Assembly: GCA_036501085.1 (NCBI GenBank)
Contig: DASYAZ010000016.1
Span: forward strand, 10,494 to 74,493
Direction: 5' to 3'
DNA length: 64,000 bases
Source of the DNA: GCA-003244245 sp036501085
GTDB lineage: Bacteria; Actinomycetota; Actinomycetes; Mycobacteriales; Pseudonocardiaceae
A program made the translations under genes and the position numbers. Position 1 is the stretch's first letter; every line of letters begins with the position of its first letter. The notes under the pieces are model-generated. The model did no database searches. It was given only the letters and a program-made list of their open reading frames with translations, and was not told the origin of the DNA. Positions 55,332 to 64,000 of the stretch are shown piece by piece.

Positions 55332-56644
55332 TGCTGCCCCGCCGGAGGCTGGAACGTCATCCGGGAGACCCACTTGGTGTTGTGCACGCCGGGCAGGGCC
55401 GGCACCACCACCCGGGCCGGGAAGCCGTGATCGGCGCTCAGGTCCGCGCCGTTGACCCGCAGAGCAAGCAACGCATCGGAAGCCCGCACCTGCCCCGCGG
55501 ATAGCGTCGCCGAGCCGAAACCACCCCCGCGCTGCAAGGACTCGACGAACAAGGCGGCATCCGGCCCGGCGCCGGCCAGGTCCGCGAGGTCAGCCAGCCG
55601 CACCCCGGTCCAGGTCTGCACGCCGGTGGACCAGCCCTCCACGCAGGCGATCGGCAACCGGGCGGTGTGCTGCGGCAGGGCGAGCAGCTGCGCGCGGGAC
55701 AGCGCCACGCGCTGGGCGCCGGTGAGCTCCAACCGCCAGCTGGTATCGACCGATCCCACACCCGCGTCGACGGCGGTCTTGTTCACCTGGAAATCAACCG
55801 GGCCCGCGCCGGTGCCCTGACCGCGGGGGGCCAGCAAGGCACTCGAGCGCGCCGCGCCGCCGATGCTCTGCCCCACGCTGAGCCCGAACAGGGCCAGCGA
55901 GCCGGCGGCCACCATTCCCAGCGCGCCGCGCCGGGAGATGGTCGGCGGGGCGGGATCGTCGGAGACCAGATGATCGGGATCAGCCTGCCCTGAGGCCTCG
56001 GCGACGGTCTGGCTCACCGGGGTGCGCAATTCCTGGCGCAGGCTGCGGGCCCGCAGCGCGCTGACCATCCGGGGCAACCGGAATGCCACATGCACGACGA
56101 ACGCGGCGATGAACACCCAGGCCCCGTAGTAGTGCGCCTGGTAGAAACCGAACGGCCATGCGTAGTAGTACTGGATGTTCATCACCCCAGTGACCAGCTC
56201 GAACACCGCACCACCGACGAGCAGCAGCAGCGAAGCGCGCTCGACGAGGTGGGTGAGCGAGCGGGCCGGCGGCCACTCGAACAGCTTGGGCAGCACCGAC
56301 CACAGCTTGGCCAGCACGATCGGGATGAGCACCAGCCCGAGTGTCACGTGCACGCCCTGGGTCACCCAGTACAGCCAGGACGGTCCGGCCGGCCAGCCCG
56401 GCAGCCAGGAACCGAGCAGCCCCTTGTCGGGGGTGGTGTCGTTGCCCGGCGCCAGGTTGGGGTTATAGGCGGCGTAGGAGGCCAGGCCGGTAAGGAACAT
56501 CAGCGTGATACCGGGGAGCAGCGCCGCGCTGAGCACCGCGGTGAACCACGGGCCACGCAGCGGGCTGCGCCAGAACCCGGGCCGGAACGGACCCGGCGGG
56601 CGATGCTCGGTGGCGCGATGAACCCACCGATCCAGCACGGTCAT
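55328..56644 (-). CDS. membrane-bound molybdopterin oxidoreductase (sulfite-oxidase fold)
   Basis: This is a 438-aa protein. The N-terminal 200 residues form several membrane helices of cytochrome b561-like type (with His in transmembrane segments). An internal Tat-like RRGALGMVAAG stretch is followed by the sulfite-oxidase-fold molybdopterin domain; its molybdenum-ligand cysteine is in IACVEGWSTGVQTWTG. It probably oxidises or reduces a periplasmic substrate and passes electrons to the membrane part. The start is ATG 56644. Confidence 0.9.
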   Translation of the reverse strand: MTVLDRWVHRATEHRPPGPFRPGFWRSPLRGPWFTAVLSAALLPGITLMFLTGLASYAAYNPNLAPGNDTTPDKGLLGSWLPGWPAGPSWLYWVTQGVHVTLGLVLIPIVLAKLWSVLPKLFEWPPARSLTHLVERASLLLLVGGAVFELVTGVMNIQYYYAWPFGFYQAHYYGAWVFIAAFVVHVAFRLPRMVSALRARSLRQELRTPVSQTVAEASGQADPDHLVSDDPAPPTISRRGALGMVAAGSLALFGLSVGQSIGGAARSSALLAPRGQGTGAGPVDFQVNKTAVDAGVGSVDTSWRLELTGAQRVALSRAQLLALPQHTARLPIACVEGWSTGVQTWTGVRLADLADLAGAGPDAALFVESLQRGGGFGSATLSAGQVRASDALLALRVNGADLSADHGFPARVVVPALPGVHNTKWVSRMTFQPPAGQQ

Positions 56645-56679
56645 GCCACTACGCTAGCGTTATTGCAGGTGAGGAGGGC

Positions 56680-57321
56680 TTACCGTCCGCTTACGTGAAG
56701 CAGCTCGATGAAGCAGCGGCCCGCGCGGTAGCGCTCCCCGGCCTGCAGACCGGCCACCCCGGCGATGGCGGCCAGCGCGGGTAGCCCGGCCACCGCCCAC
56801 GGGAACCAGGGTCCCGCGGCGCTGCCGGAAATCTGAAGCCTGGCCGCCCCCCGCCACAACCCGGCAACCGGATGTTCCGCCGCCTCGACCAGCATGGTCC
56901 CCCCGCGCCGGAGCAAGGCAGCGCAGCGGCGCAGCAGCCGCACCGGGTCACCGCCGATGCCGATGTTGCCATCGGCCAGCAGGACGTGGTGCCACCGTCC
57001 CTCACCGGGCAACGTGGCGAACACGTCGCGGTGCAGCACTGCGGCACCCCGGGAGTGGCATTGTCGGACCGCCCACGGCGAGCAGTCCACCCCCAGCGCC
57101 GGGACGCCGCGCCCGGTGAGCTCGGCGACCAACCGACCCGGGCCGCACCCCAGGTCCACCGTCGGTCCGGTGCAGCGGTTCAGCAGCCAGCTGTCCTCCC
57201 CCGCGGCCGGAGCCAGCCATCGCTGGGGAGCCACCGGCAGCACCCGCCCGTCATCGCCGATGAGCTGGGCGGACCGGCTGACCAGGGCCGGATCGAAGAC
57301 CGCGGTGTGCCCGGCGATCAC
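56680..57321 (-). CDS. class I SAM-dependent methyltransferase
   Basis: This is a 213-aa enzyme with motif I TVDLGCGPGRLVAELTGRG, then ALGVDCSPWAV, and a WHHVLLADGNIGIGG motif IV. The GTG at 57321 overlaps the upstream DUF2064 stop. In actinomycetes this methyltransferase and DUF2064 transferase often accompany molybdo-oxidoreductase operons. Substrate unknown. Confidence 0.85.
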   Translation of the reverse strand: MIAGHTAVFDPALVSRSAQLIGDDGRVLPVAPQRWLAPAAGEDSWLLNRCTGPTVDLGCGPGRLVAELTGRGVPALGVDCSPWAVRQCHSRGAAVLHRDVFATLPGEGRWHHVLLADGNIGIGGDPVRLLRRCAALLRRGGTMLVEAAEHPVAGLWRGAARLQISGSAAGPWFPWAVAGLPALAAIAGVAGLQAGERYRAGRCFIELLHVSGR

Positions 57322-58097
57322 CGGTGGATCTCCAACGCGGCCACCGCGGCGGCGAAGCGGCCACCGGGCGCACCGGCTGCCACCATGGCAGCGTCCGCCC
57401 AGGTGTCCACATCGGAGAGTTCAGGCAGATCGGCCACCCGGCATCCGGAGGCCCGCAGCGCGGCCAGGGTCTGCTCCCCGGTGTCCGGGCAGGACGTCGG
57501 AACTCCGGCGATCAGCTCCGCGAGCTCGGGATGCCGTACCCCGAGAATCCACCACCCGCCATCACAGGCCGGCCCGAGCGCGGCATCCACGCCATCCCCG
57601 TCGAGCACGTCGAGGCAGTGGTTCAACAGCGCCGCATCGACCTGCGGGGTGTCCATGCCGATCTGCAGCACCGGGCGGTGGCCGGCCACCGCGGCGGTGT
57701 CGGCGTAGGCGGCGGCGATCCGCTGGCCCAGCGTCACACCACGCTGCGGCAACACCGTGGTGTTGCGCAGTTGCTCGGCCAATGCGGCACCGTCCACCGC
57801 GCGAGCCAGATCGCCGGTGAGCGCCACCACCGGCGCCACGTCCGGCACCGCCAGCACCGCATCCAGGGTGTCCCGAAAGGCCGCTGCGGCGATCCGGGCG
57901 GCCTGCTCAGCGGTGGCCGGGGGACACATCCGGGTCTTGACCTCCCCCGGTACCGGTGCCTTGGCGAGCACCAGCAGCACCGCGCGCGGGGCGGTCAGCG
58001 CCGCGCTCCGATTCCTTCGTGCCGCGGTGCGGTTCCCTCCTGCCAGGGCAGTACCACCTGGACACGCTGCATGACGATCACCCCTCGCCTCCCACAT
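57318..58097 (-). CDS. DUF2064 (TIGR04282-type) glycosyltransferase-fold protein
   Basis: This is a protein of up to 259 aa. The nucleotide-binding fold is recognisable by VLLVLAKAPVPGEVKTR, QIGMDTPQV and LGPACDGGWWILG, the DUF2064 hallmarks. Some relatives take part in arsenosugar or related nucleotide-sugar chemistry. The first 35 residues look non-coding, so the start is probably near 57980-58010 rather than 58097. It begins the operon that ends with the sensor kinase. Confidence 0.85.
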   Translation of the reverse strand: MWEARGDRHAACPGGTALAGGNRTAARRNRSAALTAPRAVLLVLAKAPVPGEVKTRMCPPATAEQAARIAAAAFRDTLDAVLAVPDVAPVVALTGDLARAVDGAALAEQLRNTTVLPQRGVTLGQRIAAAYADTAAVAGHRPVLQIGMDTPQVDAALLNHCLDVLDGDGVDAALGPACDGGWWILGVRHPELAELIAGVPTSCPDTGEQTLAALRASGCRVADLPELSDVDTWADAAMVAAGAPGGRFAAAVAALEIHR

Positions 58098-58367
58098 TGC
58101 GGGATATTGTCCCCCATCGCCAGCGTCGCTGACCCTTGCCTCTCGGTGACATTCGGCGAGCGACCAGCGCAGAGTTCACCGCGGCTCACTTCCCCCTGCT
58201 TCTCCTCCCGGAGGGAGGTGCGCGCCGGCGCCCGCTCGTAGCGTGCTAGGGCGGCTCAGATGATCACGAAATCAGGCACGGCGCAGGTGACCAACCCGAG
58301 TACCAGCTCCAGCCGGACCGCAACCTAGCACTGGATCTGTTTGCGGGACACCGGGGCAGCCGGGAGA

Positions 58368-60170
58368 TTATTGCTTCCTCAGCTTTGCGGCTAACGCGGG
58401 TGAGACGCCCTTCAGCAATAGCTGCTGGCGCACCTCCTCTATGTTCTGGCTAGCCGGAGCGGACGTATCGAATGCGGCGACGCCCTCGGCTTGAGAAGGT
58501 CCTGAGCCATGTGGCGAAACCGCTTCGGCGAAGCGCCTGTAGAGAATCGGATCGGTGGCCAGATAGAATGCCAATTCTTGCCCAACCTGTCCCAGATCGG
58601 CAGGCAACGCGCCCTCTGTGGTGTTCATCAAAGTCGAAAGGGTGGCGTTCAGCCTGGCCCTCGAATCAATCGGCTCATCGGCAGTGGGCATGTTGCGAAC
58701 GCCGAGGTCGGCTCGCATGGCTTCGTCGAAGAGATGCGAAAACGTGATTATGCCGCCGCGGCTCACTGGTGCATGGCCTTCGGGAGCGGCCACCATGATC
58801 GGCTCTGTTGTTCCGTCGGGCAGGGGAGCGGCCAGCAGCCTGTCTGCATTTACCAGTCCGCCGCCGAACTGCCCCGGTGGCCAGCCGGGCATCGGAGTGG
58901 CGGTAGCACGGAGCAGTTGTATGAAGGTGGAAGCGATTTTCTCTTTCCCACCGCAAGCCTGGATTATCTTGTTGCGTCCGTGCTTTGCCAGCCACAGGGC
59001 CGCGATACCCGCGACGGTGGCTACGGCAAACGAAGTACCTGACCCCTGCGCCACGTTATCCAGATCGTCGTCGGGGTTGGCTACAGCGCGCCACACGCGG
59101 TCTCCGGGCGCGGTGACGTCCACGGCGGCTCCGCGGGAAGATCCTCTCCATACGCTCTTCTCTGCGTCGCAGGCCGCCACGGCGACAACCTCTTCGTACG
59201 CAGCCGGAAAGACCACGAAGCCAACGCAGTTACCCGCAGCTGCGAGCACTATCACACCTTTGTTCTTGGCGTAGACAACTGCGTCGTGCAAACGTTCGCT
59301 ACCAAGGCCTCCCATACTGATAGATATGACGTGCACGTCGGCGTCCGCAGCTTTCTCGATGGCCCGCGCCAGGTTCAGGCCGTCCAAAATAACCACACTA
59401 TTTGACACCCGGAAGGGAATCAGTTTGGCGGCCGGGGCCGCGCCCGAGACGAAGTTGGGCGGGGTTCCCGAGGGCGGACCTTTCGGGCTTACGATCACAC
59501 TTGCGGTGCCAGTGCCGTGCCCCGGGTTCCTTCCGAAGCCTCCTTCAAGTTCATCGGTCGGATCGTTATCGTTGTCGAACAAGTCGAAGCCCTTGTCGAC
59601 AAGTAGATTGCCTGTGATCTCGGGGTGTTTGCGGTAACCGGTGTCCGGATGTCCGATGATTACTCCCTCCCCCTCCTTGTTGTTCCCGCCGGGGAAGTGA
59701 TTTGCCCACGCTTGCTTGACACCGGCTATGTCCAGGCTCCATTCTCTTTCCTTAGCCTTCTGAAAGTCGTCGCCCTGGCCGCATGGCCACTCTAATACAC
59801 CCTCGAATACGGCGGCATCGGGTCGCGGTGCAGCTTCCGCCGCCCCAAGGTTGATAGCCCAGTCCATCCGGTCCGTAACCCACGCCTTGAACACCGGCTC
59901 GGCGCTGATGACACCTCGGTGCGCCCGAAGTTGATAGACAAGCTCCCAGGCTTCCGGAGGCGTCAGTTCGCCCTCTTCTTTGTAAATCTCGAAATTGCGC
60001 CCCCTACCGCCGTAATTTTCGACCTGCCACCCCGGACCAAGGACGTCCGTCACCGCGTTACCAGCCTTCTGCCGTGCGCGACCGCTGGTAGTCTTGATCG
60101 TAAACGCCTGGAAGACGGGCTCCGGGTAACCGTTCGCGACCGGCGCAGACGTATCGCGATTGCTCCCCAT
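58368..60170 (-). CDS. subtilisin-family (S8) serine protease, no signal peptide
   Basis: This is a 600-aa protein. An N-terminal 100-residue region may be an inhibitor-like prodomain (FEIYKEEGELTPPEAWELVYQ). The S8 domain has catalytic Asp in GHPDTGY, His in GHGTGTASVI, Asn in AAAGN and Ser in GSGTSFAVATVAG. A helical C-terminus of about 130 residues follows. No signal peptide or Tat motif is seen, so it is either cytoplasmic or exported by a dedicated route. ATG 60170 follows CAGGAGGGT. Confidence 0.92.
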   Translation of the reverse strand: MGSNRDTSAPVANGYPEPVFQAFTIKTTSGRARQKAGNAVTDVLGPGWQVENYGGRGRNFEIYKEEGELTPPEAWELVYQLRAHRGVISAEPVFKAWVTDRMDWAINLGAAEAAPRPDAAVFEGVLEWPCGQGDDFQKAKEREWSLDIAGVKQAWANHFPGGNNKEGEGVIIGHPDTGYRKHPEITGNLLVDKGFDLFDNDNDPTDELEGGFGRNPGHGTGTASVIVSPKGPPSGTPPNFVSGAAPAAKLIPFRVSNSVVILDGLNLARAIEKAADADVHVISISMGGLGSERLHDAVVYAKNKGVIVLAAAGNCVGFVVFPAAYEEVVAVAACDAEKSVWRGSSRGAAVDVTAPGDRVWRAVANPDDDLDNVAQGSGTSFAVATVAGIAALWLAKHGRNKIIQACGGKEKIASTFIQLLRATATPMPGWPPGQFGGGLVNADRLLAAPLPDGTTEPIMVAAPEGHAPVSRGGIITFSHLFDEAMRADLGVRNMPTADEPIDSRARLNATLSTLMNTTEGALPADLGQVGQELAFYLATDPILYRRFAEAVSPHGSGPSQAEGVAAFDTSAPASQNIEEVRQQLLLKGVSPALAAKLRKQ

Positions 60171-60259
60171 GGCACCCTCCTGATGACTAATGCCTACTGT
60201 CGCATGATTCAACTATCCCGGAACCACAACCGGGCCGCGATGCCGAGCTCGCTGTCGGG

Positions 60260-62884
60260 TTATTCGATGCCGATCCAGTTCACTCGCCACTGGCCCGCGT
60301 TGGCCTCGGCCGGTGCGAGCGGCGTGCCGTCTGACCAGCGCAGGTAGACGCGGAAGCCGTTCGGGGTCGGGTTGGACACGCAGTTGCCTCCTGTCGTGGC
60401 CCAGTGAGACGAGCTGCCGCTCAACGAGGTGACGTAGACGGGTGTCGTCCGGAACATTCCCTCGCTGGTATCGACATCGAGGTAGATACCGATCGGCGAG
60501 TGGACCAGCCACCCATCCCCGGCACGGGTTGTGCCCCCAACAACTCGCGCTGTGCTCACCGCGCCGGCCCCTGCTGTTGATGAGACGAGACGTTGTGCGA
60601 GGTTGTTGTCGAATGGCACCAATTGCCAGTGCGGGATCGGACCGTTGACGGTGTCCGCGTTGCTGAGGTCACCCGGCACACCTGACACATCTGGTGCTGA
60701 CACGCTGGCGAGGAGAGATTCCCGGCCGGAAACCTGAGGCGTCCACTCGAACGGGCCCACCACCATCTGACCTCCGGGGGAAAGCGGACCGGCGGCGGAA
60801 AGCTGTGGCGTCGTGACCGCATGCCACCCGGTAGGCCACACAAGTCCGCCAGCCGGATCGCCTTGGAGGACCTTTACCACGACGTTGTCGGCCGGTTGCG
60901 TTCCCCGATTCTTCACGCGCACATAGACATAGTTCGTCTGGCCCAGCTGGGAGTCCTCGTGGGTCCCAATCCCATCGGCCGCCTGCCTGTTCCAAATATC
61001 GACCGTGGCCGCAGAATCGGGCAGGTAGGGCAGGTACCCACCATCCCTGCCGTCGTCGATGTAGACATCGATCGGTGGCGGTGCACCTGGTCGGGTTACC
61101 GGGGTAGGCGCTCCGGCCGGCTGGTAGAGACCCTGCTGCTCGAAACTCCACCGGATGACCTTGTGCCAGGTGCCCCCGGAGTGGCCCTCGAAGACGGTGG
61201 TGCTGTCGTCAGCGTCCATCAATGCCGTGGCGAACACCCTGGGATCGCGGGTCGTCACCGTGAGCGTACCGATTGCTTTGCAAATCAGAAACGCAAGGTA
61301 ACGGGCCGCGGAACGTTGGACTGCGATGTCGGCGTCGTCTCCCCCCGTCGCGCGATAGACGCGGAAAAGCAGCGTCGACAAAATCTGCTCGCTGCCGTAC
61401 TGCCTGTCGTCGCGCGACCCTCCCCAGGCCCATCCGGCAGCCACGTCTCGATCGTGGCGTCGATCGAGACCCGGAAATGGGAAGGTCTGGAACCGGTCGG
61501 GTGCCTTGGATCCGGGATCGTGCAAGATCGCGGCCAGTGTGTCGCCCGCACTATGGCAGAAGCCGAAGTTCGGCGAGTTCACATGGTCCCACAGCAGGGC
61601 GTGCCCGAACTCATGGAGCACCACTCTTGGATCAGTTGCGATCCCTACCGGGCACCCCGCCCGGACGACCCCGTTCCGGTACCTTCCCATTCCATTGCCC
61701 GCCGCGTTGCCGTGAGCAGCAGCATTGACCTGGTTGGCGAACCCTTGATGGTCGACTGGGACGGGAAAGCTCGTACCGTCAAAGTAAGTGGCGATGTTGA
61801 AACCCATGCCCTCGACCAGACGGTAGGCACCGTCGTAGTGCACGTAGGCGTTGGCAGCTGCGAAGTCGTTGGAGATAGCGGAATAGCAGAACGAGAAAGG
61901 GGTGGTTGTCGTCGGGGCCGCGACCACGGGAGCGTCGGTATCCATCAACTGCACGAAGTTTCCGCGCAGCTCCTGTATGCCGCCCGCAGGAGGAACCAGT
62001 CCCAGTAGCGTCACATCCGTCCGGGCCACGTTCAGGTCCGCCTCGGCGGAACAGCCGGTGGAGACCGTTCCCGTCAAGGTGACGGGGTCGGCCACGAAGA
62101 CACATGCCGTGGCGGACGCCACCTGGGCGATCAGGCGGAGGACCGACAGGGTCTCCGGCTCTATCAATGCGAGCCAGTTCACGCTGCCCCACTGCGGGTG
62201 CGGGGCCTCGAAGTTCACCTGGCGAACGACATAATCGCGCCCCTCCCTGATGCTGGTGGAGACATCCGGGACCGGCAGGATCGGCGGCCCCCCCTGCAGG
62301 GCTCCGCCTTCTCCGACCCCGGTGTTCTCATCGAAGCGCTCGCTGGCGAGGTACTCGTAGATGACCATGTCTGTCGCGTGAATCGCGAAACCCTGGGTGC
62401 CAGCCGGATCAAGACCCAGCGCCGCCCTCACCTGAGCTGGGTCATCGCCAGTGAACCCGGCGACGACGCCAGCCGCCGGTGGCTCGACCTGCACCTCCCT
62501 CTGGAGCGTGCTGTAGCTGCTGACTACCCGGAGGGGATCACCCTGAATCCGGGCTCCCAGCACCGCCCTCCACACCGCCAACCCCAGGTGCGTCTGCTGG
62601 TACGACACCACGGTGGTGTCCATGACCGTCTTGACTTCCGACTGCTTGAGGCGAGTTCCCTCGCTGGTCAGCTCATCACCGATCTCTCCCGAGAGGTCGG
62701 ACAAGTGTTCCTCGGAAATCCCGTAGAGGGGTCCAACAGCTTTCACGTAGTGGGCTGCTAACTCCTCCGCGGAGAGCGCTCCCAGCCCCACGTCTTCCGC
62801 GGAGAACCCCCGGGGGTGCCGCAAGCCCACGACCTGGCCTGCCGAATCGTAACTGATCTCTACGTTGGTTTCGTCGAACGCCAT
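60260..62884 (-). CDS. gluzincin-type metalloprotease with CARDB-like domain, no signal peptide
   Basis: This is an 874-aa protein. The N-terminal 200 residues resemble an FTP (fungalysin/thermolysin) propeptide. The catalytic zinc motif is VVLHEFGHALLWDH (HExxH), with a downstream acidic block. A CARDB-like beta sandwich (NRGTQPADNVVVKVLQGDP) lies in the C-terminal third. It begins MAFDETNVEI after GAGGAG and has no signal peptide. It is upstream of the S8 protease in the same direction, 89 nt apart. Confidence 0.88.
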   Translation of the reverse strand: MAFDETNVEISYDSAGQVVGLRHPRGFSAEDVGLGALSAEELAAHYVKAVGPLYGISEEHLSDLSGEIGDELTSEGTRLKQSEVKTVMDTTVVSYQQTHLGLAVWRAVLGARIQGDPLRVVSSYSTLQREVQVEPPAAGVVAGFTGDDPAQVRAALGLDPAGTQGFAIHATDMVIYEYLASERFDENTGVGEGGALQGGPPILPVPDVSTSIREGRDYVVRQVNFEAPHPQWGSVNWLALIEPETLSVLRLIAQVASATACVFVADPVTLTGTVSTGCSAEADLNVARTDVTLLGLVPPAGGIQELRGNFVQLMDTDAPVVAAPTTTTPFSFCYSAISNDFAAANAYVHYDGAYRLVEGMGFNIATYFDGTSFPVPVDHQGFANQVNAAAHGNAAGNGMGRYRNGVVRAGCPVGIATDPRVVLHEFGHALLWDHVNSPNFGFCHSAGDTLAAILHDPGSKAPDRFQTFPFPGLDRRHDRDVAAGWAWGGSRDDRQYGSEQILSTLLFRVYRATGGDDADIAVQRSAARYLAFLICKAIGTLTVTTRDPRVFATALMDADDSTTVFEGHSGGTWHKVIRWSFEQQGLYQPAGAPTPVTRPGAPPPIDVYIDDGRDGGYLPYLPDSAATVDIWNRQAADGIGTHEDSQLGQTNYVYVRVKNRGTQPADNVVVKVLQGDPAGGLVWPTGWHAVTTPQLSAAGPLSPGGQMVVGPFEWTPQVSGRESLLASVSAPDVSGVPGDLSNADTVNGPIPHWQLVPFDNNLAQRLVSSTAGAGAVSTARVVGGTTRAGDGWLVHSPIGIYLDVDTSEGMFRTTPVYVTSLSGSSSHWATTGGNCVSNPTPNGFRVYLRWSDGTPLAPAEANAGQWRVNWIGIE

Positions 62885-62906
62885 GGAATGCTCCTCGGCT
62901 ACATCG

Positions 62907-62941
62907 GTTGTACGGGCAGGTCAAGGACCTGCCCGTACAAC
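62907..62941. terminator. 16-bp hairpin between the small CxGC gene and the metalloprotease
   Basis: Arms 62907-62922 and 62926-62941 are exact reverse complements with a 3-nt loop; it starts 4 nt after the stop of the small gene (minus strand). It is a compact, strong hairpin that should terminate or attenuate transcription before the metalloprotease. Confidence 0.8.
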
Positions 62942-62945
62942 TAAC

Positions 62946-63401
62946 CTACCTTTGCCTGACGGGGGGAACAGAATGGGAAACGCGGGGCCACCAACGTCGT
63001 AGTGTCAACCGATTGAGGGCGCCGCGACGCCGTGCGCAGCCATTGCACTCGTGAATGCCAAGGCGCCGAGTCACCGCCGCCACTGCATCACCCAAACCGA
63101 TCCGGGTCGCTGCTCGCTCGATTCGACGATTCAGGCCGCCAGTCCGCTTGAGCACGTCTTCCACAGCGGACGGACTAATCCAGAATGAATCGTGAAGGCT
63201 GTCCAGCTCCGCTTGCGAGATCGCGCGCACGTCGGCGTGAGCTGAGAGTTCCGTCCTTGCGTCACCCATTGCAAGGCCAACGTAGACTCGATCTTTCTTG
63301 TAGAGCACCACGGCACTGTCATCGATAGCGTACTTCGGGGCAACTGATCGCCCAGCATCACCCGAGTAAGCAACGGGCATTTCTAACCATGTCACGTTCA
63401 C
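62946..63401 (-). CDS. 151-aa protein with C-terminal ECNGC motif
   Basis: I do not recognise this family by name. The GTG at 63401 follows GGGGGAAGGG and is preferred to the longer frame, which overlaps the cysteine-rich gene. The N-terminal half is a small alpha/beta region (VAPKYAIDDSAVVLYKKDRVYVGLA). The C-terminus has GIHECNGCARRRGALNRL, a CxGCxxR motif found in small uncharacterised bacterial proteins. It lies 19 nt downstream of the Cys-rich precursor, so it may be its immunity or processing partner. Confidence 0.75.
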   Translation of the reverse strand: MNVTWLEMPVAYSGDAGRSVAPKYAIDDSAVVLYKKDRVYVGLAMGDARTELSAHADVRAISQAELDSLHDSFWISPSAVEDVLKRTGGLNRRIERAATRIGLGDAVAAVTRRLGIHECNGCARRRGALNRLTLRRWWPRVSHSVPPVRQR

Positions 63402-63420
63402 TGGCCCTTCCCCCAACGTG

Positions 63421-64000
63421 TCATCCCCGGCAGCATCCAACGGCCCATCGGCACAACCAGCTGCAGTCGCACGTCGCACAGGCCGCACACTTGGCCGCAC
63501 ACCCACCACACCGTATTGCCAAGCATCCGAGAATAGCCGGAAGCGCTCCGGCACTAATGCAACTACCAAGAGCCGCGAGACACACACCGCCACAGCCGCC
63601 CAGGCAGCCACGGAACCTGTCCCACCAGCCGTCGACCATTACCAATGCGCCAGCATCATTAACTTGGCGCTCGACCATCCAATCGAGGTTGCCTTGGTAC
63701 GCTTCCAGCTGAATGTGCTCAGCATACTTGTTGGAACCCGCGGTGGTCATCATGGTCCCGACCGCTAGTTGACTCGGTGCTGCGCCGACGCCTCCGGTAT
63801 AACCTTTGAACAATGTTTCAATGGTGAGCTTGTTCACTGGGTCACCCGGAGCATCGCCGCCGGCTGGACTGACAGTTTCGCCATCCTCGAGCTCAACCGT
63901 ATATCGCCATCCAACAGCGCCGTCTTTTGCTTGAGCTGGTAACGCAGCGAAACCGGCACTTTCTGTGAAGCTCATTAACTTCTGCAACTTCTCCTGGTCA
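63421..64000 (-). CDS. cysteine-rich bacteriocin-like precursor, 5' end beyond the window
   Basis: The visible 188-193 residues have a helical N-terminus (EKLQKLMSFTESAGF), a 100-residue polar middle and a C-terminal 65 residues packed with 15 cysteines and glycines (RFRGCLGGCGGVCLAALGSC, then CLAIRCGGCAAKCAACATCD and LCRWAVGCCRG). This resembles halocin C8-like and other disulfide-rich bacteriocin precursors in layout. The frame is still open at the right edge; a TTG at 63987 or an ATG at 63975 could be starts, but a longer leader is likely. Confidence 0.75.
   Translation of the reverse strand, partial: DQEKLQKLMSFTESAGFAALPAQAKDGAVGWRYTVELEDGETVSPAGGDAPGDPVNKLTIETLFKGYTGGVGAAPSQLAVGTMMTTAGSNKYAEHIQLEAYQGNLDWMVERQVNDAGALVMVDGWWDRFRGCLGGCGGVCLAALGSCISAGALPAILGCLAIRCGGCAAKCAACATCDCSWLCRWAVGCCRG

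Noticed and set aside
58240..58330. Possible tiny peptide reading LELVLGLVTCAVPDFVII on the minus strand
   Set aside because: It has no start codon with an RBS and is broken by a stop just upstream; at most a remnant.

Overview
The window is high-GC DNA with GTG starts, 4-nt ATGA/GTGA gene overlaps, XRE/DUF5753-DUF397 pairs and twin-arginine exports. This points to an actinomycete, probably a Pseudonocardiaceae-like genus; the genus is an inference. No rRNA, tRNA, CRISPR array, transposase or integrase was seen.

1-20.6 kb is a halogenated bisindole (indolocarbazole-type) biosynthetic cluster cut by the left edge. A minus-strand operon runs from 13866 to 380: L-tryptophan oxidase (RebO/StaO type), chromopyrrolate synthase (RebD/StaD/VioB type), P450 (RebP/StaP type), tryptophan halogenase (RebH/PrnA type), flavin reductase, an ABC-membrane/methyltransferase chimera, a second methyltransferase, an FAD monooxygenase and an SDR. 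A RebC/StaC-type monooxygenase (15190-16782), two paralogous O-methyltransferases at 2-367 (cut by the edge) and 14128-15171, and a 952-aa LuxR-family LAL regulator complete it. The expected route is tryptophan -> 7-chlorotryptophan -> imine -> chlorinated chromopyrrolate -> indolocarbazole, then oxidation by the FMO/SDR pair and methylation. No glycosyltransferase is present.

20.7-25.0 kb holds a P450 with an abnormal I-helix, then a tightly overlapping operon of an unknown 250-aa protein, a MauE-like membrane protein, a MauD-like thioredoxin, a Tat-exported protein with eight cysteines in its mature part, and a membrane protein interrupted by an in-frame TGA. This is a good candidate for an undescribed exported-protein maturation system.

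25.1-31.9 kb has nonulosonic-acid (sialic-type) genes: neuB, neuC, a zinc-ribbon methyltransferase, a D-2-hydroxyacid dehydrogenase and a nucleotide-sugar dehydrogenase, with an MntA/HepT toxin-antitoxin pair among them.

32-50.2 kb is mostly housekeeping. It has thiCD and thiOSG, each behind a TPP riboswitch, thiE, a cupredoxin lipoprotein, a decayed isoaspartyl-type methyltransferase, an XRE/DUF397 pair, a BacNav-like channel, a HxlR regulator with a long operator dyad and a divergent hydrolase, a beta-lactamase-fold lipoprotein, a MOSC protein, an S1 protease, a DUF3159 protein, an acyl-ACP desaturase, an acyltransferase and a methyltransferase. Several gene ends carry long perfect hairpins; one 24-nt arm is identical at 33.8 kb and 53.0 kb.

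50.2-52.9 kb is a lower-GC island (cupin-like, HD-domain, unknown, and a frameshifted two-TM protein). 53.1-58.1 kb is an operon with a DUF2064 transferase, a methyltransferase, a membrane molybdopterin oxidoreductase, a small membrane protein and a two-component system. 58.4-64 kb has two large proteases without signal peptides, a small CxGC protein and a very cysteine-rich, bacteriocin-like precursor running off the right edge.
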